A program made the position numbers and the translations under genes. Below are positions 22,444 to 23,004 of a stretch of 23,004 bases of DNA, piece after piece. The notes under the pieces are model-generated. The model was not told the DNA's origin. It made no database searches and worked only from the letters and a program-made list of their open reading frames with translations. Source of the DNA: Actinomycetota bacterium (lineage in GTDB: Bacteria; Actinomycetota; Thermoleophilia; Miltoncostaeales; Miltoncostaeaceae); assembly GCA_005800465.1 (NCBI GenBank), contig SYFI01000048.1:1-23004 (forward strand), read 5' to 3'. Each line of letters begins with the position of its first letter. Position 1 is the stretch's first letter.

Positions 22444-22901
22444 TTAGAGTTGTCGCGCCCTCCGAGCGAAGTTGAAATCGCGCAGGAATTTCATGCTTTT
22501 CCCGGACAGCGAGACCCCCACTCCGGCGCACTCGCAAGGCCCTCGTAGTCACGATCCACGAGCAGGGAACTTGGATCGCGCCAGGCGAGGGAGGAAATGA
22601 GATAGAGGTCTGGCGACTCGCCGTCGTGCAGGAGCACCGGTACCACGATGACCGATTCGCTGAAATCCACCTCGGCCTTGGTGAGGAAGGTGTAATTGAC
22701 ACCGGGGGGTCGGCACGTGCGCACCCTGATGTCGTACATCGGGGCCTTGCCGCGAGCGTGAGCGAAGCGAGTCGGGGTCCGGGTTTCCTTGGGCTCAAAG
22801 ATCGTGCACCCCGCCGGGCGGAATGCAGCCTGTGCGGCGGCCACGCCCACGGTGGCGGCCTCACGCTTCGAGAGCCTGCTCCAGTGGACGAACTGCTTCA
22901 A
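22444..22901 (-). pseudogene. Nuclease-like protein gene with a C-terminal frameshift
   Basis: The main frame encodes about 135 residues: KREAATVGVAAAQAAF (helix), APMYDIRVRTC, VNYTFLTKAEVDFSES, VIVVPVLLHDGESPDLYLIS, SSLLVDRDYEGLASAPEWG. The order helix, strand with 'IxVxT', 'nYtFl.K', 'PDLYLI' and 'dYeg..S.PEWG' resembles small PD-(D/E)XK-type, DUF4365-like proteins, but the usual VKT lysine reads R here. At the five-C run (22515-22519) the frame ends early as SRCPGKA. One extra C would give GVSLSGKSMKFLRDFNF and stop at 22444, the expected family ending. So the gene is frameshifted, or the assembly lost one base. The start is unclear: TTG 22901 lies in the CRISPR repeat, and GTG 22850 is an alternative. 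Exact family is uncertain. Confidence 0.55.
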
Positions 22902-23004
22902 CGGGGCCACGGCCCAAGGGCCGTGGTGAGAAGCGCGGCGGTCGATTGTGTGCCGCCGCCGTAGCTGCTTCAACGGGGCCACGGCCCAAGGGCCGTGGTG
23001 AGCA
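22893..23004. CRISPR. CRISPR array end: two repeats and one spacer, cut by the window edge
   Basis: Identical 38-bp units at 22893-22930 and 22965-23002, start-to-start 72 bp, separated by a 34-bp unique spacer (22931-22964). Each contains the perfect hairpin CCACGGCCC-AA-GGGCCGTGG. The outer part is GCTTCAACGGGG, whose reverse complement ends GTTGAAGC, like the 3' end of many type I repeats (GAAAC/GAAGC). By that rule the array is transcribed on the minus strand, with its leader beyond the right edge and its trailer end here. The trailer-most repeat is not degenerate, which leaves orientation open. No cas genes or leader are seen. Subtype cannot be fixed. Confidence 0.82.

Overview
This is about 23 kb of high-GC bacterial DNA with dense genes, frequent GTG starts, 4-nt ATGA/GTGA overlaps and CTAG-shared stops. 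The protein repertoire (futalosine menaquinone genes, a TAG-type dCTP deaminase, single-helix TatA, CcdA, a siroheme nitrite/sulfite reductase, secreted proteins without lipoprotein boxes) suggests a Gram-positive actinobacterium. A Thermoleophilia-like lineage is my guess, not something the sequence proves.

Left part (1-6.4 kb) is housekeeping. The 3' end of mqnA overlaps mqnC. A convergent lipA-rhodanese pair follows, then divergent dcd, a small membrane protein, tatA, an amidohydrolase that may be the aminofutalosine deaminase (MqnX) of the same menaquinone route, a membrane-anchored TPR-like protein, and tRNA-Lys(CTT) with a terminator.

Middle part (6.4-13.7 kb) holds a secreted RlpA/DPBB-like protein with a clear terminator, a nitrite/sulfite reductase with a long helical C-terminal extension plus a conserved companion protein, a secreted AA10 lytic polysaccharide monooxygenase carrying two CBM2 modules, a TerC/Alx family membrane protein, and CcdA.

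From 13.7 to 19.5 kb is a surface-sugar block: a WbpI-type UDP-sugar 2-epimerase, WbpA-type 6-dehydrogenase, WbpB-type 3-dehydrogenase, WbpD-type N-acetyltransferase and an aldose-1-epimerase family protein. Together they fit synthesis of a UDP-2,3-diacetamido-uronic acid, except that the WbpE aminotransferase is absent from the window and an opposite-strand membrane gene sits inside the block.

The right end (19.5-23 kb) looks accessory. It has an AbiEii-like nucleotidyltransferase overlapping an XRE-type protein behind an 18-bp palindrome (candidate toxin-antitoxin), a secreted seven-bladed Vgb-like propeller with no histidine in its mature part, an IS3-family remnant with a truncated orfB, a frameshifted nuclease-like gene, and two exact 38-bp palindromic repeats 72 bp apart that look like the end of a CRISPR array running out of the window. 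No cas genes are visible.
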